In this document: positions 8,979 to 18,291 of the stretch, in pieces
Layout of the letters: every line of letters starts with the position of its first letter
Numbering within the stretch: the first letter of the stretch is position 1
Assembly (NCBI GenBank): GCA_963837325.1
Contig: CAWIMV010000001.1
Span: 1,240,001 to 1,304,000 of the forward strand
Length of the DNA: 64,000 nucleotides
DNA from: CAVQKZ01 sp963837325
Lineage (GTDB): Bacteria > Actinomycetota > Actinomycetes > Mycobacteriales > Jatrophihabitantaceae
Reading direction: 5' to 3'
The notes under the pieces: generated by a model
The model's database searches: none
Told to the model about the DNA's origin: nothing
Seen by the model: only the letters and a program-made list of their open reading frames with translations
Program-made: the position numbers and the translations under genes

Positions 8979-10585
8979 GTGTGCACCATCTCCTCGGGGT
9001 TTTCGGTAGTACCGGCCCGCGCGCTTCGGCGGACCGGCCGGATCGACCAACCAACCGCGCCTAATGCGAGTGCGGCCAGAACGTACTCCGGAAGCGCGCC
9101 CAGCCGCGTGGCCGGCGACTTGGCGCTGCGAAGCGGTACGGTCGCGACCAGGGTGGCCGGCGTGAACAGCTTGCCGGACCGCTCCCGGATCGTTCCGTCG
9201 GGGGCGATGATCGCCGACAGCCCGGTGGTGGCGACCTGCAGCACCGTGCGCCCACTCTCGACCGCCCGCAGCTGGCTCATCGCCAGTTGTTGGTAGGTCT
9301 CGGCCGTATGCCCGAACGTGGCATTGTTGGTCTGGACGACTAGCAGGCGCGCGCCGGCCGCGACCGATGAACGGACCAGACCGTCGTAGGCGATCTCGAA
9401 GCAGATCACGTCTCCGATGGGATAGGGCCCGCCCCGCACGACCCCGTTCCCCCGGCCCGCGACCATGTCCTGGGTCACCAGCTTCGCATCCGAGCTCACG
9501 AACTCGGCGATGCTGCGCAGCGGGATGTACTCGGCGAACGGCACCGGGTGTCGCTTCAGGTAGGTCGCACCCGGGCCGGTCGTCGGCGACCAGAGGATTC
9601 CGGCGTTGCGGCGATGGTCCGCACCGGGGCCCTGGAGGATCGCGCCAACCAGTATCGGCACCCCCACCGCTCGCACGGTCGCGTCGATATCCCGGTAGGC
9701 CGTCGCGTCCTGGAAGGGATCGACATCGGAAGCGTCTTCCGGCCAGACGATCAGGCTCGGTCGGGGCACCGTTCCGGCCTCGATCTCGGCGGCCAACCGG
9801 TTGGTTTCGGCGATGTGGTTGTCGAGCACCTGGCGGGCCCGCTCCTCGAAGTCCAGCCCGAGGTCAGGGACGCTGCCCTGTATCAGCGCCACCGTCGTGG
9901 TGGCGCCCTCGCGATCCGGCGCCGGGCGTAGTGGCCAGCCGAGCAGGGCGCCGAGTACCGGCACGGCCACCACCGCCGCCGTGACTGCCGCCACCGGGCG
10001 CCATCGGGTAGCGAGCACGAACGGCACCGCCGCGGCCAGCGCCCCGCCTGCGATCGCGACGGCGAAGCTGACGAGCGGCGCGCCGCCGAGCGCGGCGAAC
10101 CAGCGCAGCGGTGAGCGCGCTTGGCTGAAGGCCAACCGGCCCCACGGGAACCCACCGAATGGCAGTCGGTCACGCAGCGCCTCCTGCAGCACCCAGGCGG
10201 TCGCGATCCAAGCGGGGGCGACGGGCAGCCGCTGCACCAGCGGCAGGACCGCGCCGAGCCCGGCCAGGAACGCCGCCTGGGACACGACCAGGAGCAACCA
10301 CGGCACCGCCCCGACGTAGATGCCGGTCCAGTGCAGCAGCGGGCCGAAGAAGGCCAAGCCGTAGAGCACACCGAGCCAGGCGCCGGTGCGGCTGCGCTGG
10401 CCGTGCGCGCCTACGGAAAACGCGGCCACGCTCAGAATTGCCAACGGCCAGAACCCGAACCGCGGAAAGGCGCCGACGCCCGCCAGTCCGCCGAGCACGA
10501 CGATGAGCGCGGCCCACGGAGCCGGTATCGGTGCCCGCGCTCCGCCGCGGCTGACCCGGCCGGCCGGGGCTCGTCGCGGCAGCAT
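8975..10585 (-). CDS. lnt: Apolipoprotein N-acyltransferase
   Basis: A 536-aa membrane enzyme that N-acylates the lipid-modified cysteine of lipoproteins. About seven N-terminal membrane helices precede a C-terminal nitrilase-fold domain carrying the Glu-Lys-Cys triad: Glu in VWPEDASD, Lys in YLKRHPVPFAEYIP and Cys in ICFEIAYD. The ATG at 10585 gives the usual Lnt length; the longer open frame upstream overlaps the amidohydrolase gene and is spurious. It is translationally coupled to ppm1. Confidence 0.92.
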   Translation of the reverse strand: MLPRRAPAGRVSRGGARAPIPAPWAALIVVLGGLAGVGAFPRFGFWPLAILSVAAFSVGAHGQRSRTGAWLGVLYGLAFFGPLLHWTGIYVGAVPWLLLVVSQAAFLAGLGAVLPLVQRLPVAPAWIATAWVLQEALRDRLPFGGFPWGRLAFSQARSPLRWFAALGGAPLVSFAVAIAGGALAAAVPFVLATRWRPVAAVTAAVVAVPVLGALLGWPLRPAPDREGATTTVALIQGSVPDLGLDFEERARQVLDNHIAETNRLAAEIEAGTVPRPSLIVWPEDASDVDPFQDATAYRDIDATVRAVGVPILVGAILQGPGADHRRNAGILWSPTTGPGATYLKRHPVPFAEYIPLRSIAEFVSSDAKLVTQDMVAGRGNGVVRGGPYPIGDVICFEIAYDGLVRSSVAAGARLLVVQTNNATFGHTAETYQQLAMSQLRAVESGRTVLQVATTGLSAIIAPDGTIRERSGKLFTPATLVATVPLRSAKSPATRLGALPEYVLAALALGAVGWSIRPVRRSARAGTTENPEEMVHT

Positions 10586-10628
10586 GCGTCGAGTATCGCC
10601 GAGCCGGCGCGAGCGCCGGGCGGGATTC

Positions 10629-12158
10629 TCAGCCACGTCCGATCCCGACGTCGAATACCGCAGCGCCGCGCACCACGGTGAGCAGGCATTCGGGCAGCTC
10701 GCGGCCCGGTCGGACGTCCGGCAAATCCGGCCGCTCCCCCTCGGCGGTCCGCCAGACGGCGAACGTCGCCGGGCGACCGGCTCCGAGCCGGCCGCCCTCC
10801 GCGTCTCCGGCGGCCCGCCACCCGCCGGCGGTGTGCGCGGTGAATGCCGCGTCGACGGCGATGGCGGCCGTCGAGTCGGACGGGTAAGCGGCGGCCCGTA
10901 CCGCCGCCCAAGGACCCAGCGGGGTGACCGGCGAGTCCGAACCGAATGCGAGCTCGACGCCAGCGGAATCGAGTTCGGCGAAGCGGTTGAGCCGGGCCGC
11001 GCGGGTGGGGCCGAGCCGGTCGGCGTACATCCCGTCCGGCCCACCCCACGTCGCATCGAACACCGGCTGCATCGACGCGATCAGCCCGGAGGCGGCCAGG
11101 CGCTGCGGGTCACCGACCAGCTCGGCGTGTTCCAGGCGGTGCCCGGTACCGCCGGGCCGACCGGACCGAGCCGTCAGCTCGTCCGTCGCGTCGAGCACCT
11201 GGTCGACCGCGGCGTCGCCGATCGCGTGAAAACCCGCCTGCAGGCCGGCCGCGGAACACCGGGCAATGTGCTCGACGAGATCGGCCGTGGCGAAGCGCAG
11301 CGCGCCGCTCGTCTCGGGGTGGTCGGTGTACGGCTCGTGCAGGGCCGCGGTGTGCGAACCGAGCGAGCCGTCGCAGAACAGGTCACCCCCAGCTCCTACG
11401 GCGCCCAGTTCGCGGGCCGTCTCGATACCGAACAGCTCCCCCCAGTACCCGATCACCTCAGGAAGGGGCTCGGCGCCGGCCAGGGCGAGCAACCCGGCAA
11501 GATCGTCGGGACTGGAAATGGACGGTCCGGCCATTTCGTGCACGCAACCGATGCCGAGCGAAGCGGCGTGCCGGAGTGCGGCGCGCTGGGCGTCGCGGAT
11601 CTGCTGCGGACGCAGAGCCGCGTGCGCGGCCGTGCGAGCGGCGTCGTGGGCGTCCCTGGTCAACCAACCGTCGGCCCGATATCCGGCCAGCGTCGCGAGG
11701 CGGGGCACGGCGGCCGCGAGCACCGACGACACGACGGCCGAATGCACGTCGACGCGAGCCAGGTACACCGAACCGCCGTAGGCCGCGCGGTCGAGTTCGG
11801 CCGCGGTGGGCGGCCGCTGCTCGGGCCAGCGGGTTTCGTCCCAGCCGCCGCCGAGGATGGGCCGACCCCCGCCGGACCGGGCGGCCGCTTCGACAGCGTC
11901 CAGTGCTGCCGGCAGTGTCGCGCACCCGCTCAGGTCCAACCCGGACAGCCTCAGCCCGCTGGACGTGGCGTGCACATGGGCATCGACGAACGCCGGCGTG
12001 ACCAATGCGCCGCCGAGATCGACGATCGCGGCGCCCGCCGGATCCTCGATGCCGTCCTCCCCGCCCAGCCAGACGATGGTGTCGTCCTCGACCAGCATGG
12101 CGGTGACGGCTCCGCCTGGGGGGCTGTACACGCGGCCGTTGCGGTACAGGGTGCGCAC
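10629..12158 (-). CDS. Amidohydrolase family protein (YtcJ-like)
   Basis: A 509-aa metal-dependent amidohydrolase with a GTG start. Visible motifs are VDAHVH (metal ligands after the first beta strand), HAIGDAAVD, HRLEHAEL and FGSDSPVTPLGPW. The N- and C-terminal beta-sandwich halves (MRTLYRNGRVYSP and FAVWRTAEGERP) flank the TIM barrel. The NfdA/YtcJ branch hydrolyses formamide- or imidazolone-like substrates, but none can be named here. It lies 43 nt upstream of lnt on the same strand and may share its transcript. Confidence 0.9.
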   Translation of the reverse strand: MRTLYRNGRVYSPPGGAVTAMLVEDDTIVWLGGEDGIEDPAGAAIVDLGGALVTPAFVDAHVHATSSGLRLSGLDLSGCATLPAALDAVEAAARSGGGRPILGGGWDETRWPEQRPPTAAELDRAAYGGSVYLARVDVHSAVVSSVLAAAVPRLATLAGYRADGWLTRDAHDAARTAAHAALRPQQIRDAQRAALRHAASLGIGCVHEMAGPSISSPDDLAGLLALAGAEPLPEVIGYWGELFGIETARELGAVGAGGDLFCDGSLGSHTAALHEPYTDHPETSGALRFATADLVEHIARCSAAGLQAGFHAIGDAAVDQVLDATDELTARSGRPGGTGHRLEHAELVGDPQRLAASGLIASMQPVFDATWGGPDGMYADRLGPTRAARLNRFAELDSAGVELAFGSDSPVTPLGPWAAVRAAAYPSDSTAAIAVDAAFTAHTAGGWRAAGDAEGGRLGAGRPATFAVWRTAEGERPDLPDVRPGRELPECLLTVVRGAAVFDVGIGRG

Positions 12159-12253
12159 GTCACGAGTCTGCCAGGGGCCCGCGGGAGCGCCTGAAGATCA
12201 CCCGCAGGGCACCGAGCGGTAGCGTTTACAGCTCACCCACCGTTGGGACCTGC

Positions 12254-13267
12254 ATGGCCGCAAGTATCGAGGACGTCGCCCGGTTGGCGGGCGTGTCGAT
12301 AGCGACGGTGTCGCGGGCGCTCCGCGGTCTGCCCGACGTCGCCACCGCCACCCGCGCCCGGGTCCTCGCCGCGGCCGACGAACTCGACTACATCGCCTCG
12401 CCGTTCGCCGCGCGGCTGGCCAGCGGGCGGAGCGCGACCGTCGGCGCCGTCGTGCCGTTCATCAATCGCTGGTTCTTCGCGGAGGTCATCGACACGGTCG
12501 AAACCGCCCTGCGCAAGGCGGGCTACGACCTCTTGCTCTACAACCTCGGCGACGAAGCCGGCCGCAGTCGGTTCTTCGAGTTGATGCCGATGCGCAAGCG
12601 CGTCGACGCCGTGCTCGTGATCAGCCTGGTTCTGTCCGACAAGGAGTTCGACGCGCTGGATGCCCTGGGCGAGCCGGTCGCGCTGCTCGGCCTCGAGCGA
12701 GCCGGCTTTCTGTCGGTGCGCATTGACGACGTGCGCGGCGCCCGGCAGGCCGTGGAGCATTTGCTCGCGCTCGGGCATCGCCGCATCGGCCTGATCGGCG
12801 GCGACACCGATGATCCGATGCGGTTCACTCCCCCGCTGCGCCGGCGCGACGGCTACCGCGACGCCTTACGCGCAGCGGGCATCGAATTGGACCCGGCGTT
12901 GGAGGTACTCGGCTACTTCACCGTCGAGGGCGGCAGCCAGGCGGCGGAAGCCCTGCTGGCGCTGCCGGAGCGGCCGACAGCGATCTTCGCCGAGAGCGAC
13001 GAGATGGCCTACGGGGCGTTGCGCAGCATCCGGCGGGCCCGGCTCGGCGTCCCCGGCGACGTGGCCGTCATCGGCTTCGACGATCAGGTCAACGCCGAGT
13101 TGATGGACCTGTCCACGGTCCGGCAACCAGTGGCCGAGCAGGCCCTGGACATCGCCGAGCGGTTGATCGCGGTCATGGCCGACCCCGAAGCCGAGCGTGA
13201 TGCCGTCGTGCTGCCGACCCAACTCGTCGTCCGCGGCAGCACGGACCCGGCCCGATCGGTCTACTGA
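12254..13267 (+). CDS. LacI-family transcriptional regulator
   Basis: A 337-aa LacI/GalR regulator. The N-terminal HTH with hinge is IEDVARLAGVSIATVSRALRG, followed by a periplasmic-binding-protein-like sensor domain ending GDVAVIGFDDQVNAELMDLSTVRQP. The ligand is probably a sugar, but no sugar operon is adjacent; the neighbours are an amidohydrolase (divergent) and an exonuclease. The 95-bp divergent region holds a half-site-like gcgtttaca near 12225; no full palindrome is visible. Confidence 0.92.
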   Translation: MAASIEDVARLAGVSIATVSRALRGLPDVATATRARVLAAADELDYIASPFAARLASGRSATVGAVVPFINRWFFAEVIDTVETALRKAGYDLLLYNLGDEAGRSRFFELMPMRKRVDAVLVISLVLSDKEFDALDALGEPVALLGLERAGFLSVRIDDVRGARQAVEHLLALGHRRIGLIGGDTDDPMRFTPPLRRRDGYRDALRAAGIELDPALEVLGYFTVEGGSQAAEALLALPERPTAIFAESDEMAYGALRSIRRARLGVPGDVAVIGFDDQVNAELMDLSTVRQPVAEQALDIAERLIAVMADPEAERDAVVLPTQLVVRGSTDPARSVY

Positions 13268-13299
13268 TAAGTCGGCGCGGCACGCTAGCGTCAGGCTTC

Positions 13300-14205
13300 G
13301 TGAGCGAACTGATGTTGATCGACGCGGCCAACCTGTACTTTCGGGCGTTCTACGCGTTGCCGGAGTCCATCACCGCACCGGACGGCCGGCCGGTCAACGC
13401 GATCCGCGGTTTTCTGGACATGAGCGCCGCCTTGATCGAACGCCGCAGGCCGAGTCGATACGTGGCCTGTCTCGACCTCGACTGGCGTCCGGCATTCCGG
13501 GTCGCTCTCGTCCCGTCGTACAAGGCGCACCGGGTGGCGAGAGACGGCAGCGAGGACGTACCGGCTGCGCTGGCCCCTCAGGTGCCGGTGTTGCTGGAGG
13601 TGCTTGCTGCCCTCGGCCTGGCCACCGCCGGAGCCGCCGGCTTCGAGGCCGATGACGTGATCGCAACGCTTGCGGTGCGCGACAGCGAACCGGTCGCAAT
13701 CGTCAGCGGCGACCGCGACCTGCTTGCGATGGCCACCGACCGCATCACCGTGCTCTACACCGGTAAGGGCATCGCCAAGTTGGAGGCGATGGGCCCGGCG
13801 GAGGTCCAGGCCCGCTACGGCGTGCCGGCTGAGTTCTATCCCGATTTCGCGGTCCTGCGCGGCGACCCGAGCGACGGGCTGCCAGGGGTGCCCGGCATCG
13901 GGGAGAAGACCGCCGCGGCGATCGTCAACCGGTTCGGGCCGGTCGAGGCGATCCTCGCGGCCGCGGACACCGGCGACGCCGGCTTTCCCGCAGGGGCGTC
14001 GGGCAAGGTTCGCGCCGCCCGCGACTACCTCGCCGTCGCCCCGGCCGCTGTCCGCGGGCGCACCGACGCGCCCGTCCCAGCTATCGACGACGCGCTGCCG
14101 GAGCAGCCCGCAGCCGCACAGCGCCTCGCCGAGCTTGTCGAGGAGCTCGGAATCGAGAGTTCGATAAGGCGCGTCCAGGCCGCGATCGCGAACGCACTCG
14201 GCTGA
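13300..14205 (+). CDS. 5'-3' exonuclease (PolA N-terminal-like / FEN family)
   Basis: A 301-aa stand-alone 5'-nuclease like the N-terminal domain of DNA polymerase I. It has the acidic metal-site motifs MLIDAANLYFRAF, GFEADDVIATLA, IVSGDRDLL and RGDPSDGLPGVPGIGEKTA (helix-hairpin-helix). It removes RNA primers and flaps in repair or replication. GTG start at 13300. Its position beside the DUF4333 gene and helY matches conserved actinobacterial synteny (Rv2090 in M. tuberculosis, from memory). Confidence 0.93.
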   Translation: MSELMLIDAANLYFRAFYALPESITAPDGRPVNAIRGFLDMSAALIERRRPSRYVACLDLDWRPAFRVALVPSYKAHRVARDGSEDVPAALAPQVPVLLEVLAALGLATAGAAGFEADDVIATLAVRDSEPVAIVSGDRDLLAMATDRITVLYTGKGIAKLEAMGPAEVQARYGVPAEFYPDFAVLRGDPSDGLPGVPGIGEKTAAAIVNRFGPVEAILAAADTGDAGFPAGASGKVRAARDYLAVAPAAVRGRTDAPVPAIDDALPEQPAAAQRLAELVEELGIESSIRRVQAAIANALG

Positions 14206-14212
14206 GCGGCGA

Positions 14213-15445
14213 TCAGCCGGTCTTGGTGACCTCGTAGCCGCCGTCGCTGTTGATCAGTTTGACGGTGAACGACGCGTTCTGGGCCGCGGTACAGGTGAAC
14301 GTGTCGTTCTTCTTGATCTTGAAGTTTTTGCCGTCGTTGCACTTCACGTCGCTGGCGGTGAAATTGCGGGCGATGTACCTCTCGACCGCCGTATGGCTCA
14401 GTTTCTTCGGATACAGCGATGCCGGGACCTTCGCCAGGATGCTGATCAGGACCAGGACGACGATGAGCACCACCAGGGCGATGATGCTGTAGAGCGTGGC
14501 CTTGCCCTTCTTCTGGCCTGAGCCAGCGGGGCCGCGCGGGTAGTCGGGTGCCCCGTAACCCGCCTGACCGTAACCCGGCTGGCCGTAACCCGGGGCACCG
14601 TACGCCGGCGCGGCGCCATACTGCTCTCCGTAAGCGGGCGGGGCCGCCTCCCCGTAGCCGGACTGCTGCGGATACGTCTGGCCCTGCTGTTGGCCATAGG
14701 ACTGGGCCCCGTACGCCGGCTGGCCGTACGGCTGCTGCGCTTGACCGTAGGGCTGTTCGGACGGCTGGCCGTATGCAGCCGGGGCTCCGTAGCCCGGAGT
14801 CGCGGGCTGGCCATAGGGCGGCTGGCCATAGGGCTGCTGGCCGTAGGCATCCTGGCCATAGGGCGGCTGGCCGTAGGCCTCCTGGCCATAGGGCTGCTGA
14901 CCGTAGGGCTGCTGACCGTAGGTCTCCTGACCGTAAGGCTGCTGGCCGTACTGCTGCTGCCCGTACTGTTGCTGCCCGTACTGTTGCTGGCCGTACTGCT
15001 GCTGCCCGTACTGCTGCTGACCGTAGGTCTGCTGGCTCGGCGGAGAGTAAGGCGCCGCAGCGTCGCCGTAGTCGGGTTGCTGGGCTTGTACCGGTGGGAA
15101 CACCGCCGTGTGCGACTCGTCGGAATCGAGGCTTGGGCGTTCCGGTTCCGGCCTCTGCATGTGCTGAGTGGCACTAGCGTCGTCGGGCGTTTCCTCAGCG
15201 GACGGCTCCTCGGCCGGTGTCCGGTCGTCGGCGGACTCGGCCGGGGCGGACTCGTCGGCGGGCGACTCCTGGGTCGCGGGCGGTTCGTCGGCCCGCGGCG
15301 GGGGCTGCTCGGCCGGCGGCGGTTGCGATCCTGACGGCTGGCCGTACTGCGGCGCCGGCCCAGCCGGCGGCGGCCACGCACCCGAAGCCGGCTGCTGTGG
15401 GTTGTACGGCGGCCATTGCTGGCCCTGGTCGCCCTGGTCGCTCAT
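14213..15445 (-). CDS. DUF4333 membrane protein with long Pro/Gln-Tyr-Gly-rich cytoplasmic region
   Basis: A 410-aa protein. Residues 1-310 are low complexity: Pro- and acidic-rich to about 137, then about 15 consecutive YGQxx pentapeptides (about 138-215), then looser YG repeats. A single membrane helix (about 318-338) follows, then a small extracytoplasmic DUF4333 domain with a Cys pair (VKCNDG and FTCTAAQ) likely forming a disulfide. Start chosen at ATG 15445 with GAGGTG just upstream. The protein is probably disordered in the cytoplasm and exposes the sensor-like DUF4333 domain outside. Gene position matches Rv2091c. Function unknown. Confidence 0.85.
   Translation of the reverse strand: MSDQGDQGQQWPPYNPQQPASGAWPPPAGPAPQYGQPSGSQPPPAEQPPPRADEPPATQESPADESAPAESADDRTPAEEPSAEETPDDASATQHMQRPEPERPSLDSDESHTAVFPPVQAQQPDYGDAAAPYSPPSQQTYGQQQYGQQQYGQQQYGQQQYGQQQYGQQPYGQETYGQQPYGQQPYGQEAYGQPPYGQDAYGQQPYGQPPYGQPATPGYGAPAAYGQPSEQPYGQAQQPYGQPAYGAQSYGQQQGQTYPQQSGYGEAAPPAYGEQYGAAPAYGAPGYGQPGYGQAGYGAPDYPRGPAGSGQKKGKATLYSIIALVVLIVVLVLISILAKVPASLYPKKLSHTAVERYIARNFTASDVKCNDGKNFKIKKNDTFTCTAAQNASFTVKLINSDGGYEVTKTG
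14801..15025 (-). repeat. Tandem 15-bp repeats encoding YGQxx pentapeptides
   Basis: About fifteen in-frame 15-bp units encode YGQQQ, YGQQP, YGQEA, YGQPP and similar pentapeptides. The units nearest 14940-15025 are almost identical, indicating recent expansion and likely length variation between strains. Confidence 0.85.
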
Positions 15446-15561
15446 CAGGCACCTCATCGTGTTGTGGCGGTCGCTCGGCCACACGCTACTTGGTCACCTG
15501 GCGCTGGTGCAGTAGCCAGCCACGGGGCCGTCGACCCGCCGGCTTCCGGGCCGGCGGCTGC

Positions 15562-18291
15562 TCATGGCGCCATGCTCTGAGCCACCACTCCCCGGCGGAT
15601 CGCCTGGGCCGCCGCTCGGGCGGGCGCGACCACCGGCGGAGTCCCTCCACCGGCCGATGGGGCCGCCGCAAGTTGCTCGAGCAGGTCGAGGACCTGCTTG
15701 CACCAACGGATGAAGTCCCCGGCGGACAGCTCCGAACCGGTTTCCGCGGCGGCCGTGAGTACCCGGTCGAGACGTTCGCCCCGGGCCCACCGGTAGATCG
15801 CCCACACGAATCCCAGTTCGGGCTCGCGGCTCTGCGGCAAGCCGACGGCCGCCTCGTCGTCGACCAGATCGGACCAAATGCGAACGGTCGTCGCCAGTGC
15901 CTCGCGGACCGCCACCGACGGCATCCGGTCGGCCGCGCGCTCGTCGCGACGCGCTTCATAGACCATGGTCGAGGCGACGGCGGCGAGTTCGGCGGCGTCC
16001 AAGCCGTCCCAAGCGCCGTCGCGAAGGCACTCGGCCACGACCAGGTCCGCCTCCGCCCAGATCCGGGCGAGCTGTCGGCCCGGTGGCGTCGTCTCCTCGC
16101 CGGCCAGGTAGCCGCGGTCGTCCAGCAGTCGGCAGATGCGATCGAAGGTGCGGCCGAGGGAGGTAGTGCGACCCTCGATCCGCGAGCGCAACCCGGCGAT
16201 CTCCCGCTCGAGGCGGGCGGCGCGCTCGGCCCATCGAGCGTGCTGCTCCCGGTCCGGGCAGGCGTGGCAGGGATGGGCCCGCAGCGCGGCCCGCAACTCC
16301 AACACCTCCTCGTCGTCGCCCACATTGGTCGACTTGCGCCGACCTCGGGGCGCATCGGGCAGGTTCAGGGCGCGCAGGCTCGAAGCCAGGTCGCGTCGTT
16401 CCTGCGGCGAGCGGTGGTTGGCGTTCTTCGGGATCCGGATGTGGCCGAGTACCTCGACGGCGATCGGGAAGTCCACCATCGACAGTCGCCCACCCCACCG
16501 GGCCTCGGTCACGACGAGCGGGTGCGGGTCGTCGCGGGGGTGCAGGCCTGGATCGAGGACGACGGCCAGCCCAGCGCGGCGTCCACCCGGCACGCGGATG
16601 ACATCACCGGATCGCAGCGCCTCCATCGTGGCCACGACGGCTCCGCGGCGGGCCCTGGCGCCGGCGCGGGCGAGTGTCGCCTCCCGCTCGCTGAGCGCTC
16701 GGCGCAACTGCGCGTACTCCGCGAAGTCACCGAGGTGGCAGTTTGTCTGCTGCTCGTACTCTGCCAGCGTCGCCTCGTGCCGTTTGATCTGCTTGACCAG
16801 ACCGGCAACCCCGCGGTCGGCCTGGAACTGGGCGAACGAGGACTCCAGCAAGTCGCGCGCCGCCGCCCGGCCCATCTGAGCGACCAGGTTGACGGCCATG
16901 TTGTACGACGGCCGGAACGACGAACGCAGCGGATACGTCCGCGTTGAGGCCAGCCCCGCGACGCGAGCCGGGTCGACGTCCGGGCCCCACAGGACGACAG
17001 CGTGGCCTTCGACGTCGATGCCACGTCGTCCGGCCCGACCGGTCAACTGGGTGTACTCGCCCGGCGTGATGTCGGCATGGGTCTCGCCGTTGAACTTGCT
17101 GAGCCGCTCCAGCAGCACCGTGCGGGCGGGCATGTTGATGCCCAGCGCCAGCGTCTCGGTGGCGAAAACGGCCCGGACCAGGCCACGGACGAACAGTTCC
17201 TCGACGGTCTCCTTGAATGCTGGGATCAGGCCGGCGTGGTGGGCCGCCACGCCCCGTCTGAGTCCGTCGCGCCAGTCCCAGAAGCCGAGCACATCGAGGT
17301 CTTCGGGCGGGATGGCCGACGTCCGCTCGTCGATGAGCGCGTCGATCTCGGTCCGCTCGCCCTCGGTGGTCAGCCACAATCCGGCGTACGTGCATTGCCG
17401 CACGGCCGCATCGCACCCGGCCCGGCTGAAGATGAACGTGATGACCGGCAGCAGGCCCTCGCTGTCCAGGCGCGCCACCACGTCGGGGCGATGGGGCGGC
17501 CGCCAACCGCGGAGTGGGCGGCCGCGCCCGCGGCCCCGGCCCGAGCCGCCACCGGGATCGACGAGGCGCAGCCGCCCGTCGATGTGGCGTTTCAGGTCGG
17601 CGTTCACCCCGGCACCGTCCGGGCCGAACAGGTCGAACAGCCGCGTACCCACGAGCACGTGCTGCAACAGCGGGACCGGCCGCTGCTCATGCACGATGAC
17701 CTTGGTGTGGCCGCGCACCGAGACGAGCCAGTCACCGAACTCCTCCGCGTTCGACACTGTCGCCGAAAGCGACACCAGCCGCACGGACGCGGGCAGATGG
17801 ATGATCACCTCTTCCCAGACCGCGCCGCGGAAGCGGTCGCCGAGATAGTGCACTTCGTCCATCACGACATAGCCGAGGTTGCTCAGCGTGGTGCTGCCGA
17901 CGTAGAGCATGTTGCGCAGCACTTCAGTGGTCATGACGACCACCGGGGCGTCGGGATTGATGGAGTTGTCGCCGGTGAGCAGGCCGACCCGCTCCGCGCC
18001 GTGCCGGGCCACCAGATCGTTGTACTTCTGGTTCGACAGCGCCTTGATCGGTGTGGTGTAGAAGCATTTCTGTCCGGCCGCGAGGGCGAGATGTACCGCG
18101 AACTCGCCGACGACCGTCTTGCCCGAGCCGGTCGGTGCGCACAGGAGCACGGCGTGGCCGTCTTCCAGGGCCTCGCAGGCTTGCACCTGGAACGGGTCGA
18201 GCGTGAACGGATACCCGGCCTGGAAATCCTGCAGGGCCGGCCGCCGGCTCCGCTGCCGGGCGAGGGCGTACCGCTCGCTCGGCGAGGTCAT
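15562..18291 (-). CDS. helY: Ski2-like DEAD/DEAH RNA helicase HelY
   Basis: A 909-aa Ski2/Mtr4-type helicase. Motifs: Walker A APTGSGKT, DEVH box (VMDEVHYLGD), SLSAT (motif III), and motif VI QLTGRAGRRG. A basic Arg-rich loop follows the first RecA domain, and the C-terminal part has the arch/rRNA-processing-like and helical domains typical of HelY. ATG at 18291 overlaps the dagK stop (ATGA). Part of a tatC-dagK-helY unit on the minus strand. Likely acts in RNA processing; the exact substrate in Actinobacteria is not settled. The 116-nt gap to the DUF4333 gene holds nothing recognisable. Confidence 0.93.
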   Translation of the reverse strand: MTSPSERYALARQRSRRPALQDFQAGYPFTLDPFQVQACEALEDGHAVLLCAPTGSGKTVVGEFAVHLALAAGQKCFYTTPIKALSNQKYNDLVARHGAERVGLLTGDNSINPDAPVVVMTTEVLRNMLYVGSTTLSNLGYVVMDEVHYLGDRFRGAVWEEVIIHLPASVRLVSLSATVSNAEEFGDWLVSVRGHTKVIVHEQRPVPLLQHVLVGTRLFDLFGPDGAGVNADLKRHIDGRLRLVDPGGGSGRGRGRGRPLRGWRPPHRPDVVARLDSEGLLPVITFIFSRAGCDAAVRQCTYAGLWLTTEGERTEIDALIDERTSAIPPEDLDVLGFWDWRDGLRRGVAAHHAGLIPAFKETVEELFVRGLVRAVFATETLALGINMPARTVLLERLSKFNGETHADITPGEYTQLTGRAGRRGIDVEGHAVVLWGPDVDPARVAGLASTRTYPLRSSFRPSYNMAVNLVAQMGRAAARDLLESSFAQFQADRGVAGLVKQIKRHEATLAEYEQQTNCHLGDFAEYAQLRRALSEREATLARAGARARRGAVVATMEALRSGDVIRVPGGRRAGLAVVLDPGLHPRDDPHPLVVTEARWGGRLSMVDFPIAVEVLGHIRIPKNANHRSPQERRDLASSLRALNLPDAPRGRRKSTNVGDDEEVLELRAALRAHPCHACPDREQHARWAERAARLEREIAGLRSRIEGRTTSLGRTFDRICRLLDDRGYLAGEETTPPGRQLARIWAEADLVVAECLRDGAWDGLDAAELAAVASTMVYEARRDERAADRMPSVAVREALATTVRIWSDLVDDEAAVGLPQSREPELGFVWAIYRWARGERLDRVLTAAAETGSELSAGDFIRWCKQVLDLLEQLAAAPSAGGGTPPVVAPARAAAQAIRRGVVAQSMAP

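Noticed and set aside
10386..12194. 602-codon plus-strand frame
   Set aside because: Opposite the amidohydrolase and lnt genes; Arg/Gly/Pro-rich composition without any domain.
12220..12236. Operator for the LacI regulator (gcgtttaca)
   Set aside because: Only a half-site is visible; no inverted partner at a suitable distance.
14801..15025. Regular repeats as a CRISPR array
   Set aside because: Repeats are 15-bp, contiguous, in-frame and encode YGQxx; no spacers.
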